From Halothermothrix orenii H 168 (lineage in GTDB: Bacteria > Bacillota > Halanaerobiia > Halanaerobiales > Halothermotrichaceae): 64,000 nt of DNA. Positions 1 through 9,050 of this stretch are shown in pieces. The notes beneath the pieces are model-generated. The model ran no database searches, had not been told where the DNA came from, and worked only from the letters and a program-made list of their open reading frames with translations. A program made the translations under genes and the position numbers. The DNA is taken from positions 2,202,501-2,266,500 of the forward strand of contig NC_011899.1 in the NCBI RefSeq assembly GCF_000020485.1. Reading direction: 5' to 3'. Each line of letters begins with the position of its first letter. Within the stretch, counting starts at the first letter, position 1.

Positions 1-1341
1 GAGACTATCCTTGTAATCACTAACGGAAAGATCCCGGGTTGATTCAAAACTTCCTTCCAGATAGGCCAACCCTTCCGGTAACCTCTCCTGAAGACAGGTG
101 TTATTGACTCTGGATGTCCCTTTATTTTCAACGTAAACACTGTATGTAATAACATCACCTGGTCTGGCCTGGGTCTTATCAGCCTTAACATCTATATAAA
201 GGGATGAATTATGGCTCAGAATAATATCCTTTTTGAGATTAGATTTTTCCTCAAGGTAAAACACAGGGGTACGGTACGGCAGATAATTTTCCCGGGAAAG
301 TTCCAGGTAATAATAACCACCGGCCAGGTCATTTATTCTAAACTTGCCCTTAGAATCGGTTATTGTCTCTGTTACCTTGATACCACTTTCACTGTAAAGG
401 TCAATACTAACTCCGGGTAAAAAACCACCTTCTTCACTAAAAACCCGACCTTTAATGGAAGAATCACCGGGGGCCGTATTATTACTAATCTCGAGCGTTC
501 CTACCCCGATAACTTTAAACCAGTCAAGCAAAGGCCAGGTATCGGACAAGGAAAAAGCCTCAATAATATAATAATACTGTCCATCAGGCAAGACTTCATT
601 ATCAAAACCCTGGCCGTCCCAGGATATTTTATATATCCCCGTTTTATCAAAGTACTTAAACCACAGGTCATCAAAAATACTTACCATATTTCCATCAACA
701 TCAACTATATAACCAAAAACCGGGATATTCACAAACTCTTCTGTAATATTAAACGATATTTCAGTTGTATCCTTAATTCCATCACCATTTGGTGAAAAAG
801 GATTGGGATAAGCAAGGCTTGAAGATAAAGACCCTGCTGTTAAATTAAACCTTATTGCCGTCTCATAAATTGCTTTCGGGGAAGAAGAAGCTTTAACTCC
901 CGGATTTATAGCCAGTTTATAATCAAATGATGCAACATAACCCGGTGACTTACGGGGAAGTCCTTTACTTACAAGGGTTGGTTTTGTTTTAAGGGGCCTC
1001 CAGTTGGTTTTACCATTGTCGCTATGTAAAGCCCATGAAAGGTTACTGATCGGTATCCTGGTCCCGTCATTATTATTGACAAGATCACCGGTAGCTTCTA
1101 TATATAACTCCCATTTACGAAGGGGGGAAACTATACTGAGATTGGTAGCATATGGGATAATATATCCACTGCCATCAGGACTAATGTTAACAAACTTAAC
1201 AGTAGAACTGGAAAAATCAACATCTATATAATCATCGGTATCACTGGCAAATACCCTGGAAAATTGGCAGGCCCAGGTTATAAATAACAGGAAAATAAGT
1301 ATGAGGAAAAATTTATCCCATCCAGGTTTTTTACCCCCCAC
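1..1341 (-). CDS. Large secreted surface protein with Ig-like and DUF11-type repeats (3' end outside window)
   Basis: The frame is open from a GTG at 1341 to the window edge (447 codons, no stop), so the protein is truncated here only by the window. GTG is preceded by AGGGGGG six bases upstream, and an in-frame stop lies six codons before it. Residues 1-34 form a signal peptide with a leucine/isoleucine-rich core. Around 178-275 is a FlgD-like/gliding-type Ig module with the motif PNPFSPNGDGIKD. Around 295-360 is a carboxypeptidase-regulatory-like module (GRVFSEEGGFLPGVSIDLY). From about 385 there is a DUF11-type repeat (DVITYSVYVENKG). Such modules are typical of long extracellular surface proteins. 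It is the third gene of an operon with the two genes upstream (gap 23 bases) and is probably under the same c-di-GMP riboswitch. The exact role (adhesin, sheath or matrix protein) cannot be read from the sequence. Confidence 0.8.
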   Translation of the reverse strand, partial: MGGKKPGWDKFFLILIFLLFITWACQFSRVFASDTDDYIDVDFSSSTVKFVNISPDGSGYIIPYATNLSIVSPLRKWELYIEATGDLVNNNDGTRIPISNLSWALHSDNGKTNWRPLKTKPTLVSKGLPRKSPGYVASFDYKLAINPGVKASSSPKAIYETAIRFNLTAGSLSSSLAYPNPFSPNGDGIKDTTEISFNITEEFVNIPVFGYIVDVDGNMVSIFDDLWFKYFDKTGIYKISWDGQGFDNEVLPDGQYYYIIEAFSLSDTWPLLDWFKVIGVGTLEISNNTAPGDSSIKGRVFSEEGGFLPGVSIDLYSESGIKVTETITDSKGKFRINDLAGGYYYLELSRENYLPYRTPVFYLEEKSNLKKDIILSHNSSLYIDVKADKTQARPGDVITYSVYVENKGTSRVNNTCLQERLPEGLAYLEGSFESTRDLSVSDYKDSL

Positions 1342-1364
1342 TAAAATCCCCCCTAATTAACTTC

Positions 1365-2816
1365 CTACGGTTGAATCATAAAACTGGTATTTTTGCGTAA
1401 CGATTTATCACCGTAAATAACGGTAATAATTCCTTCATACAATCCGGCCGGTATACCCCCCTGCCATGTATATACCTTTTCAAGGCTCTGGCCAGGTTCA
1501 ACTTTTAATCCCTTAAGGGGTAAGAAACCAACCCGGTTACCATCAAGATCTTTAAACTCCAGCATACCCTGTAATTCGAGTAATGTATTACCCTCATTGG
1601 TAAATACAACTGTGGCCTTGACAGGTTTTCCTTCCTTAAAATTAGGAATTGAAAATTTGCTTATAGCCAGTTTTACTACAGGTTTTTCAAGGAGTAATTC
1701 AAATTCCCTGCTCTCCATAATTTTATTGAAATTATTAACTACCTGAAAAACATACTGGCCTGTCTTTAGGTCAGAGGCATCAAGACTATCTTCTACTAAA
1801 CTACTACTACCCGGTTTTATTTCCGGAACAGAAACCCTTTTATTAATTAAAGTGTTACCGTTTTTCTTACTAACTATCCTGATTTCCCCTTTAAATGTAT
1901 CCTCAATATTACCTTCATTGCTGACAAGCAATCTATAGTTTATCCCTTCCTTGACAGAGGCTAAAGGAATCCCTACCCTGGTTAATTCAAGATTACGCCT
2001 GGTTAAGGTATAGGGCTCATGAATCCCAAATTTACCAGAAGGAATATTAAGTTTATAATTTCCCAGATACAATTCCCCTTTATATGTGTAAGAACCGGGA
2101 GGTAGATCAGATGGTTTCCATAATCCTTTAATCCAGCGCATATTCCCGGGCAATATATTCTCAGGTTTCAAGGGGATTTTGTCAATAACATCTCCCTCAC
2201 TATAAACCAGAACACTACCAACCGGTTTACGATGAATTTTACTATTATTTTCAACAAGAACCTTAAAGGTCAAGGGTTCCCCTTTGTCAGGCTGTTCAAC
2301 CTTAACTTCACTGATCTGTCCCCTGCTTTCTCCGGGATCCTTAACCGTGAGTAATGTCAGGACAGAAAACCTGAAGCTGGCACTGACATTGGTCCCATTC
2401 TCTGAAACGGGAAGGGCATCAATTACCAGTACAGGATAAATACCACCTGTTTCTATCCCCTTTAAATTAACCCGGGGATAAATTTCTTTTTGGCCACCCT
2501 TTTTCAGGGTAAAATCGGTATTTTCCAGGATCAGCATATCGGTCTTATTTTCTTCCTTTATAACAACAGTACCCTCCAGATCATGTTCAGCCGTGACTGC
2601 AAAAATCCTGACCTTGAAATCCATCGGGGAATTATTAGTTATAACTACAGGACCCAGTATCTCCCCGTCCTTAACCTCTTTTTGAATATATAACGGGGAT
2701 ACCCTGAGGCCAGCTCCTTCAACAGTAACAGCTTTAAATCCAATTAAATACAAAATTACAATTAATAATATTATAATTCTATGACTCCTGTTGTTAATAA
2801 TGGAATTAATTATCAT
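1365..2816 (-). CDS. Membrane-anchored or secreted protein with chaperone-like and Ig-like domains
   Basis: About 483 residues. The N-terminus is a strongly hydrophobic segment (IIILLIVILYLIGF), a signal peptide or membrane anchor. The next ~150 residues (LRVSPLYIQKEVKDGEILGP onward) resemble the PapD-like/DUF916 type of beta-sandwich seen in fimbrial chaperones and Firmicute surface proteins. Two or more CARDB-like Ig modules follow (KLAISKFSIPNFKEGKPVKA). Starts are ambiguous: a TTG at 2843 lies inside an intercistronic hairpin, an ATG at 2828 abuts AAGGAGG, and ATG 2816 lies 12 bases after it; I chose 2816. It sits between a small secreted subunit gene and a large surface-protein gene, so a role in assembling or anchoring surface structures is inferred. 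The family assignment is by pattern only. Confidence 0.75.
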   Translation of the reverse strand: MIINSIINNRSHRIIILLIVILYLIGFKAVTVEGAGLRVSPLYIQKEVKDGEILGPVVITNNSPMDFKVRIFAVTAEHDLEGTVVIKEENKTDMLILENTDFTLKKGGQKEIYPRVNLKGIETGGIYPVLVIDALPVSENGTNVSASFRFSVLTLLTVKDPGESRGQISEVKVEQPDKGEPLTFKVLVENNSKIHRKPVGSVLVYSEGDVIDKIPLKPENILPGNMRWIKGLWKPSDLPPGSYTYKGELYLGNYKLNIPSGKFGIHEPYTLTRRNLELTRVGIPLASVKEGINYRLLVSNEGNIEDTFKGEIRIVSKKNGNTLINKRVSVPEIKPGSSSLVEDSLDASDLKTGQYVFQVVNNFNKIMESREFELLLEKPVVKLAISKFSIPNFKEGKPVKATVVFTNEGNTLLELQGMLEFKDLDGNRVGFLPLKGLKVEPGQSLEKVYTWQGGIPAGLYEGIITVIYGDKSLRKNTSFMIQP

Positions 2817-2838
2817 GAAAAGCTTCATCCTCCTTAAA

Positions 2839-2875
2839 GACAAGGTAAGGGTGGTACTTTACGCCCACCCTTGTC
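2839..2875 (-). other. Intercistronic stem-loop
   Basis: GACAAGG pairs with CCTTGTC, and inside a small bulge a further GTGG/CCAC stem forms. It lies between the small secreted subunit gene and the next gene, just before the AAGGAGG ribosome site. It may stabilise the upstream message or lower read-through. Confidence 0.5.
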
Positions 2876-3007
2876 ATCATATCCTGCTATAAATCTTGGT
2901 TATATCAGTTTATTAGCTACTAGTTTATTTGTAAGTTAATTTTATAAGTACTTTTATACTCAAATTTAATTAAATTAACTCAAACAAATCTGGCTATTTT
3001 GGTCTGT

Positions 3008-3502
3008 TTAAAAGGTTGAAGCAATTTCAACCATTAAATCTATACTATATGAAGCTACAGGGTCCTCAACTACCACTGGCTGCTTTAAATTAAGGGTCAT
3101 ATTATTAGTTCCTATTGAGGAGACTACAGTATAAATGTTTCCTGTAACCTGCAGGTTTTCGTAATTGGTGTCATTTAAAGCAACCTGCAAGGGATTGGTA
3201 AGGCTAACAGTTTGTCCACTGGCATCAGTACCGGTCATTTTGTTGGTATTACCCACTGGAGAAACCCTGACACTCCAGTCAGTATAATTGGCTTCAACAG
3301 TAAAACTTAAATTTGTTGTATTCTCACCATTAACCTGTAACTCACCAAAATTAATACTGGTATCTGTAAAATTAATATTTACATATTTTGCAACAGAAGC
3401 AGTTACATTTACAGTGCCCGAATCATTACCTGCTGCCATAACGCCTAAAGAAAGCACCATTGTCAACACTACAGCCAGTCCAAAAATTAAACCTTTTTTC
3501 AT
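3008..3502 (-). CDS. Small secreted surface subunit (fimbrial or spore-coat-U-like)
   Basis: 164 residues with a clear signal peptide (MKKGLIFGLAVVLTMVLSLG, cleavage near VMAAG). The mature part is a threonine/asparagine-rich beta protein without cysteines, opening with GTVNVTASVAKYVNINF and ending in VEIASTF. The pattern of alternating beta strands and conserved NFGEL resembles DUF4402, spore coat U or WxL-like secreted subunits, but no WxL motif is present and I cannot name the family with certainty. ATG is preceded by GGGGGGGA at good spacing. It is the first gene after a c-di-GMP-II riboswitch and heads a three-gene surface operon. A stem-loop follows it, as expected for a structural subunit made in larger amounts than the downstream proteins. 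Inferred role: major subunit of a c-di-GMP-induced surface structure. Confidence 0.75.
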   Translation of the reverse strand: MKKGLIFGLAVVLTMVLSLGVMAAGNDSGTVNVTASVAKYVNINFTDTSINFGELQVNGENTTNLSFTVEANYTDWSVRVSPVGNTNKMTGTDASGQTVSLTNPLQVALNDTNYENLQVTGNIYTVVSSIGTNNMTLNLKQPVVVEDPVASYSIDLMVEIASTF

Positions 3503-3540
3503 TAAAAATCCCCCCCCTGAAATATTTTAAAGGTATGTAA

Positions 3541-3572
3541 AAAGCAAAAACCGCCCCCGGTCGGGGCGGTTT
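3541..3572 (-). terminator. Riboswitch expression-platform terminator
   Basis: AAACCGCCCC pairs with GGGGCGGTTT around a five-base loop and is followed by TTTTTGCTTTTT on the minus strand. The 5' arm includes the last conserved bases (AACCG) and closing strand of the upstream aptamer, so aptamer folding and terminator folding are mutually exclusive. Confidence 0.85.
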
Positions 3573-3635
3573 CACTACTAGCTCCCTCTCCTTCAAGTGA
3601 CCACGTACAAAGAAGAGTTCATAGCTTCCCATTCA
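3561..3635 (-). promoter_or_regulatory. Cyclic-di-GMP-II riboswitch aptamer
   Basis: The minus-strand leader carries the hallmark blocks of the c-di-GMP-II class: CACTTGA at 3599-3593 and TAGTAGTGAAACCG at 3580-3567, with TCAC/GTGA closing the hairpin. These match, from memory, the crystallised Clostridium acetobutylicum c-di-GMP-II RNA (GCACUUGA and UAGUAGUGCAACCG). A pseudoknot CTCTTCTT (3616-3609) with AAGGAGAG (3593-3586) forms eight pairs with a sequence different from the Clostridium one, which is covariation-type support. The aptamer starts about 55 bases after the predicted transcription start and overlaps a terminator, so ligand binding should switch the surface operon on. Confidence 0.85.
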
Positions 3636-3697
3636 ATATTATTAAATTTTACAATAAATACCTTAAACTATTGGATAATTATACAAATTTCAATTTT

Positions 3698-3726
3698 ATT
3701 ATATCCTACTTTTTTCCCATAGTCAA
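3698..3726 (-). promoter_or_regulatory. Sigma-A promoter of the riboswitch/surface operon
   Basis: Minus strand: TTGACT, 17-base spacer, TATAAT. The predicted start near 3691 places the c-di-GMP-II aptamer about 55 bases into the leader. Confidence 0.75.
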
Positions 3727-3781
3727 GAAAAATCTAAATTTTTTATCCTCTGGAAAGGTGAGTAACTATAATTACTATACA

Positions 3782-3811
3782 ATTAACATATTTTTAATAA
3801 AATATGTTAAT
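3782..3811 (-). terminator. AT-only hairpin after ABC operon 1
   Basis: A perfect 13-bp stem (ATTAACATATTTT with its complement) around a TAAT loop lies 28 bases after the stop of the MalG-like gene. It has no GC clamp and no clean T run, so it is at best a weak terminator or a 3'-end stabiliser. Confidence 0.35.
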
Positions 3812-3838
3812 ATTTCAACCGGTTGTTGTAAAATATAT

Positions 3839-4672
3839 TTAACTTTTTACTCCTCCCAGGGACAGGCCACTAACAAGGAAACGTGCCAGGAATATAAATA
3901 CAATTACAACGGGAATGGCTACCAGAATTGATGAAGCAGCAAACATACCCCACTGGGTATCAAACTCACCGGACATATGCTGGATTCCCAGGGGCAGTGT
4001 CCATAATTCTTCCTTATGCATGATTACCCTGGCTACAATAAAATCGGTCCAGGCGGCCATAAAAGAAAACAATCCACTAATAACCAGTCCTGGTCTGGCC
4101 AGGGGAAAGGCTATCTTAATAAAACATCCCCAGTGACTGAGGCCATCAATCAAACCTGCTTCTTCCAGAGAGTAGGGAATAGTATCATAAAAACCCTTCA
4201 TCTGCCAGACACAGAGGGGCAAAGCTGTTGTAGTATACATAATTATTAACCCGAGATAGGAGTTAATAAGCCCCATTCTGGCCAGCATCAAATATAATGG
4301 TAAAATCAACATGGTAACAGGAAACATCTGGGTTACCAGAAAGAACATTAATAATGGTTTCCGTCCCATAAACTTAAACCTGGAAAAAGCATAACCGGCA
4401 GTTGAAGCCACACTGATACCAATCAAAGTAGTTATTAAAGCTACCAGAGAACTGTTTAAAAACCATTTGGGGAACTCAGTATTAAAGAGGACATCATAAT
4501 AAGACTTAAAACTGGCCCCTTCAGGTATGATTCTTAAATCTGTAGTATGAAGGGCATTTATGGGACGTAATGAAATAGAAAAAACCCTCAGGGCAGGATA
4601 AACAGCAATGACTACAGCTATTATTAATATGATATGAATTACTATCCTTTTTGGCAAGCTATCCTTATTCAT
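3839..4672 (-). CDS. Sugar ABC transporter permease, MalG type (operon 1)
   Basis: 277 residues, six predicted membrane helices; the first is IILIIAVVIAVYPALRVFSI. The binding-protein-dependent transport EAA motif EEAGLIDGLSHWG with following FPLARPG contacts the ATPase and marks a MalG-family inner-membrane subunit of a CUT1 carbohydrate importer. ATG lies four bases after the stop of the MalF-like gene, so the two are translationally linked. The upstream binding protein is of the maltose/maltodextrin type, so malto-oligosaccharides are the likely substrate, but this is inference. No ATPase gene is present in this operon. Confidence 0.9.
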   Translation of the reverse strand: MNKDSLPKRIVIHIILIIAVVIAVYPALRVFSISLRPINALHTTDLRIIPEGASFKSYYDVLFNTEFPKWFLNSSLVALITTLIGISVASTAGYAFSRFKFMGRKPLLMFFLVTQMFPVTMLILPLYLMLARMGLINSYLGLIIMYTTTALPLCVWQMKGFYDTIPYSLEEAGLIDGLSHWGCFIKIAFPLARPGLVISGLFSFMAAWTDFIVARVIMHKEELWTLPLGIQHMSGEFDTQWGMFAASSILVAIPVVIVFIFLARFLVSGLSLGGVKS

Positions 4673-4675
4673 TAG

Positions 4676-5641
4676 TTACTGCACCCCCTCTGTACCACGA
4701 ATATACTTAATAAAGACTATAGAGAACACCAGCAAAATAACAAAAATTATAACTGACAGGGCAGCTGCGTAACTATATTGATAAAGTTCAAAAGCACTCC
4801 TGTAAACATAGCTGACAAGTATTTCAACCTTCCTTGTCAGGTTTCTTCCGGCAATAAGATAAATTACTGTTATTTTATTAAATGTCCAGACTGTACCCAG
4901 GACAATAGCCGGGGTCATAACCGGTTTCAGCATGGGAAGAGTAATATGCCTTATCTGTTGCCAGCCACTGGCCCCATCTATCCGGGCCGCTTCATAGTAT
5001 GTTTTGGGAATGCTCTGCAGACCTCCCAGGGCAACAATCATCATAAAGGGAATCCCTAGCCAGATATTGGTAATCATAACAGCACCCCAGCCCCAGATAT
5101 GGTGTGACAACCACGGGAGGGGAGACATATCAAATAACCTGTCAAGGACTATATTAACCGCTCCATATCTATAATTAAACATACCCCGCCAGACCAGGGC
5201 ATTAATAAATTCAGGAATAGCCCAGGGAATAATCAACAGGGTTCGATAAAGTTTTTTAAACCTTAATTGCCTGTTTAATAAAATAGCTAAAAATATACCT
5301 CCGACAACATGGCAGAAAACATTAACAAAGGTCCACATGACCGTTTTTAAAAAAACTTCCCAGAAAAAGGGTTCCTTTAATAGCTTTATATAATTACCAA
5401 AACCAAGTAATTTTAAACGATCGCTGCTAAATCCTTCCTTTATAAAGAACCTCATATTATACATCTTGACATTCATAAAAGAAAGTCGAAAGTTAAAAAC
5501 AAATGGATAAAAAACTACAAGAATCATTATTAAAATAGCTGGAAGAATTAATACATAGGCAAACCACTGCTGATGAAATTTTCGTGACAGGTTTGCTATT
5601 CCACCTTCAAAAGTTCTATTGGTTTTATTACTAAGTCTCAC
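4676..5641 (-). CDS. Sugar ABC transporter permease, MalF type (operon 1)
   Basis: 321 residues beginning at GTG 5641 behind GAAGGGGG. A first helix at about residues 28-50 (FAYVLILPAILIMILVVFYPF) is followed by a ~50-residue extracytoplasmic stretch, then five more helices. The EAA loop EAARIDGASGWQQIRHITLP is intact. It is the first of two permeases following a maltose-type binding protein and is separated from that gene by a 12-bp stem-loop. It forms the membrane channel with the MalG-type partner. Substrate inferred as malto-oligosaccharide. Confidence 0.9.
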   Translation of the reverse strand: MRLSNKTNRTFEGGIANLSRKFHQQWFAYVLILPAILIMILVVFYPFVFNFRLSFMNVKMYNMRFFIKEGFSSDRLKLLGFGNYIKLLKEPFFWEVFLKTVMWTFVNVFCHVVGGIFLAILLNRQLRFKKLYRTLLIIPWAIPEFINALVWRGMFNYRYGAVNIVLDRLFDMSPLPWLSHHIWGWGAVMITNIWLGIPFMMIVALGGLQSIPKTYYEAARIDGASGWQQIRHITLPMLKPVMTPAIVLGTVWTFNKITVIYLIAGRNLTRKVEILVSYVYRSAFELYQYSYAAALSVIIFVILLVFSIVFIKYIRGTEGVQ

Positions 5642-5683
5642 AGTAACCCCCTTCTTCCTATTCTCTCATCTTATTGAAAAGAA

Positions 5684-5711
5684 GAGTTAACCGGGTAAAC
5701 CCGGTTAACTC
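5684..5711 (-). other. Stem-loop between binding-protein and permease genes (operon 1)
   Basis: A perfect 12-bp stem GAGTTAACCGGG with its complement around a TTTA loop. It lies 25 bases after the binding-protein stop and upstream of the MalF start. Such hairpins protect or partially terminate the abundant binding-protein message. Confidence 0.75.
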
Positions 5712-5736
5712 CTCTCTAACTTAAGCCCACATTATT

Positions 5737-6957
5737 TTAATGCATTGCACCTACGCCTTCTTCAGCCAGATCCTGAGCTTCTTTGGCAGCATCTTCAGGA
5801 GTAGCACTACCATTCATAACATTCTGGATTGGTGCTCTCAGGGCATCCCAGATCGCCCTCATTTCAGGAACAATAGGCATTGGTTTTGTATGGTTAAGCT
5901 GTTCAATAGAACCCCTTAATATCGGGTCTTCAAACTCTACTTCTCTGGCAGCTTTGGTACTGGGAAGGATACTCAGTTCTTTTACCATACGAACCTGGTT
6001 TTCTTTCTCCAGTACAAAGCGGATAAATTCAAAGAGGGCCTCCTGCTTTTCTTCAGATAAACCTTCGGCCATGATGAAACCATTACCACTCATCATCGGT
6101 TTAGGCCACTCATAATCTTTGAATTTAGGTATGGCTGCTGTACCAAAATCAAGGCCTTCTACTGCTTTATAACCATTTAAGGACCAGTCACCATTGATAA
6201 GAAATACGGCTTTATTTTCTTTAAAGAGGCTATCTGCAATATCATAGTCACATTCTTCAGGGACAATTTTATGTTCAAATTTAAGATCCCTGATAAATTT
6301 AAAGGCATTAACTACACCATCAGTATTTAAGGTTGGCTGACGGTTTTCGTCCATAACCCAGCCACCGTGACCACTCATGAAAGGAATAAACCAGAAAGGT
6401 TCAGTCAGGTTATAAACCAGACCAAACTGGTCATTTACTCCGTCACCGTCCAGGTCTTTAGTATGTTTTTTGGCAATTTTAATTAACTCGTCCCAGGTTT
6501 TGGGTGGTTCTTTGACAAATTTCTTATTATAAAGTAGCATTAAGTGGTTACCCATATCAATAGGAACACCGTACATTTCTCCATCAAGGCTCATGGCAGG
6601 TAAAGCATTGTCAACCAGGGCATCTTTAATGTCCTGTGGTAAAATATCAGTAATTGGCTCTGCAATACCTAAAACGGCAAAAACACCGACATGGTCAAAG
6701 GGACTGATGGTAGCATCAGGACCTTCTCCGGCCATCATAGCGTTCTGGAAGTTTTCCCTCAAATCTTCAGTATTATAGTGGAGCATTTCAACTTCAATGT
6801 CTTCATGGGTTTTGTTAAATTCATCTACTAAACTCTGGAAATATGGATCCTGGGTAGCCTCATCATATTTTTCCCAGATAGTTAATTTGGTTACCGCCAT
6901 GGTCGGCAGTGTAAAAATAAGCATTAAAGTAACAACAAGTAAAGCAACCTTTTTCAT
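5737..6957 (-). CDS. Maltose-type extracellular sugar-binding protein (operon 1)
   Basis: About 406 residues. The ATG at 6957 is chosen because GGAGGAG lies seven bases upstream; an in-frame TTG six bases earlier has no such spacing. The signal peptide (MKKVALLVVTLMLIFTLPTMA) has no lipobox cysteine, so the mature protein would be soluble in the periplasm, which fits a diderm. The body is a typical cluster-1 solute-binding protein: KLTIWEKYDE, MMAGEGPDATISPFDHVG, YGVPIDMGNHLMLLYNKK, and PMMSGNGFIMAEG. The spacing and tryptophan/tyrosine pattern resemble MalE/MdxE, so maltodextrin is the likely ligand. It is the first gene of the operon and has three LacI-type operators upstream. Confidence 0.9.
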   Translation of the reverse strand: MKKVALLVVTLMLIFTLPTMAVTKLTIWEKYDEATQDPYFQSLVDEFNKTHEDIEVEMLHYNTEDLRENFQNAMMAGEGPDATISPFDHVGVFAVLGIAEPITDILPQDIKDALVDNALPAMSLDGEMYGVPIDMGNHLMLLYNKKFVKEPPKTWDELIKIAKKHTKDLDGDGVNDQFGLVYNLTEPFWFIPFMSGHGGWVMDENRQPTLNTDGVVNAFKFIRDLKFEHKIVPEECDYDIADSLFKENKAVFLINGDWSLNGYKAVEGLDFGTAAIPKFKDYEWPKPMMSGNGFIMAEGLSEEKQEALFEFIRFVLEKENQVRMVKELSILPSTKAAREVEFEDPILRGSIEQLNHTKPMPIVPEMRAIWDALRAPIQNVMNGSATPEDAAKEAQDLAEEGVGAMH

Positions 6958-6983
6958 TAACAAACTCCTCCTTTAATTTTTTT

Positions 6984-7052
6984 GGAAAACGTTTGAATGG
7001 TTTTAGAAAACGTTTGAATGGAGAATTAAGAAAAGAAGCAAACGTTTGAATA
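6984..7052 (-). promoter_or_regulatory. Triple LacI-family operator array upstream of ABC operon 1
   Basis: Three copies of AAACGTTTGAAT-type sequence: centres between 6990/6991, 7011/7012 and 7043/7044. The first two copies are AAAACGTTTGAATGG, the third CAAACGTTTGAATAA. Centre spacings are 21 and 32 bases, i.e. about two and three helical turns, so bound repressors would lie on one face. The AAACGTTT core is typical of LacI/CcpA-family operators. No regulator gene is adjacent. Confidence 0.7.
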
Positions 7053-7286
7053 AAGAATTTTAAGATAAATCAAACTCCTGGAAGTAGGGCCTACCCACCA
7101 CCACCTTTATTAGTATGTAAAGTTGTTTAACACTCCTCTATAATTAATATTTAACATTTATTAAAATATTCCTGCAAATAAGATAAAAAAATTAATAAAT
7201 ATTTGAATTTATTAAAAATGAAGTTGCCAAAAAACTTTTATTTTTAATAACCAGGTTACTGATATTATTCCTGAGCATAAAAATAA
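7053..7286. other. Intergenic DNA, no gene seen
   Basis: AT-rich gap between the operator array and the guaB terminator. I see no good minus-strand -35/-10 pair for operon 1, no RNA motif and no credible ORF. Confidence 0.5.
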
Positions 7287-7308
7287 CCCCATCTTTTAAA
7301 AGATGGGG
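7281..7308 (-). terminator. guaB terminator
   Basis: CCCCATCTTTT pairs with AAAAGATGGGG (7287-7308) and is followed on minus by TTATTTTTA. It sits 35 bases after the guaB stop. Confidence 0.8.
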
Positions 7309-7343
7309 CTCACTGTTAACAAACTTGTTTAACTTTAAAGTCT

Positions 7344-8810
<1,467 letters not shown>

Positions 8811-8955
8811 TCACCCCTTGGTTTAATTTTGGTGATACAGTGGTATTACATTTACAAAAAGCACCTGTTATATAACGCATGTATTAAAATTTCCCATTTC
8901 AAAATAATCGTTACTGTTTACTAGAAAAAGCATTTCCGTTTAAATTATTGAAGCT

Positions 8956-8984
8956 ATTTTAACAAAGAAGGTCCCCAATGTCAA
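8956..8984 (-). promoter_or_regulatory. guaB promoter
   Basis: Minus strand TTGACA, 17-base spacer, TAAAAT. It gives a leader of roughly 145 bases before the GTG; I see no known purine riboswitch in that leader. Confidence 0.75.
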
Positions 8985-9004
8985 GTTATTCAAGGAATGA
9001 GCAT

Positions 9005-9038
9005 AAAAAAACAGTTAACCGCAAAAAACGGTTAACTG
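9005..9038 (-). terminator. Terminator of ABC operon 2
   Basis: CAGTTAACCG pairs with CGGTTAACTG (9012-9038), followed on minus by seven Ts. It lies just after the GH2 stop codon. Confidence 0.85.
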
Positions 9039-9050
9039 CTTGCCTTTCAA

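Noticed and set aside
3426-3632. 68-codon minus-strand ORF beginning MGSYELFFVRGHL
   Set aside because: It runs through the riboswitch aptamer and terminator and overlaps the surface subunit gene in another frame; any similarity to database ORFs would come from the conserved RNA.
6984-7052. CRISPR-like repeat array
   Set aside because: Only three short repeats of about 15 bases with AACGTTTG cores and no 30-40 base spacers; they fit operators.
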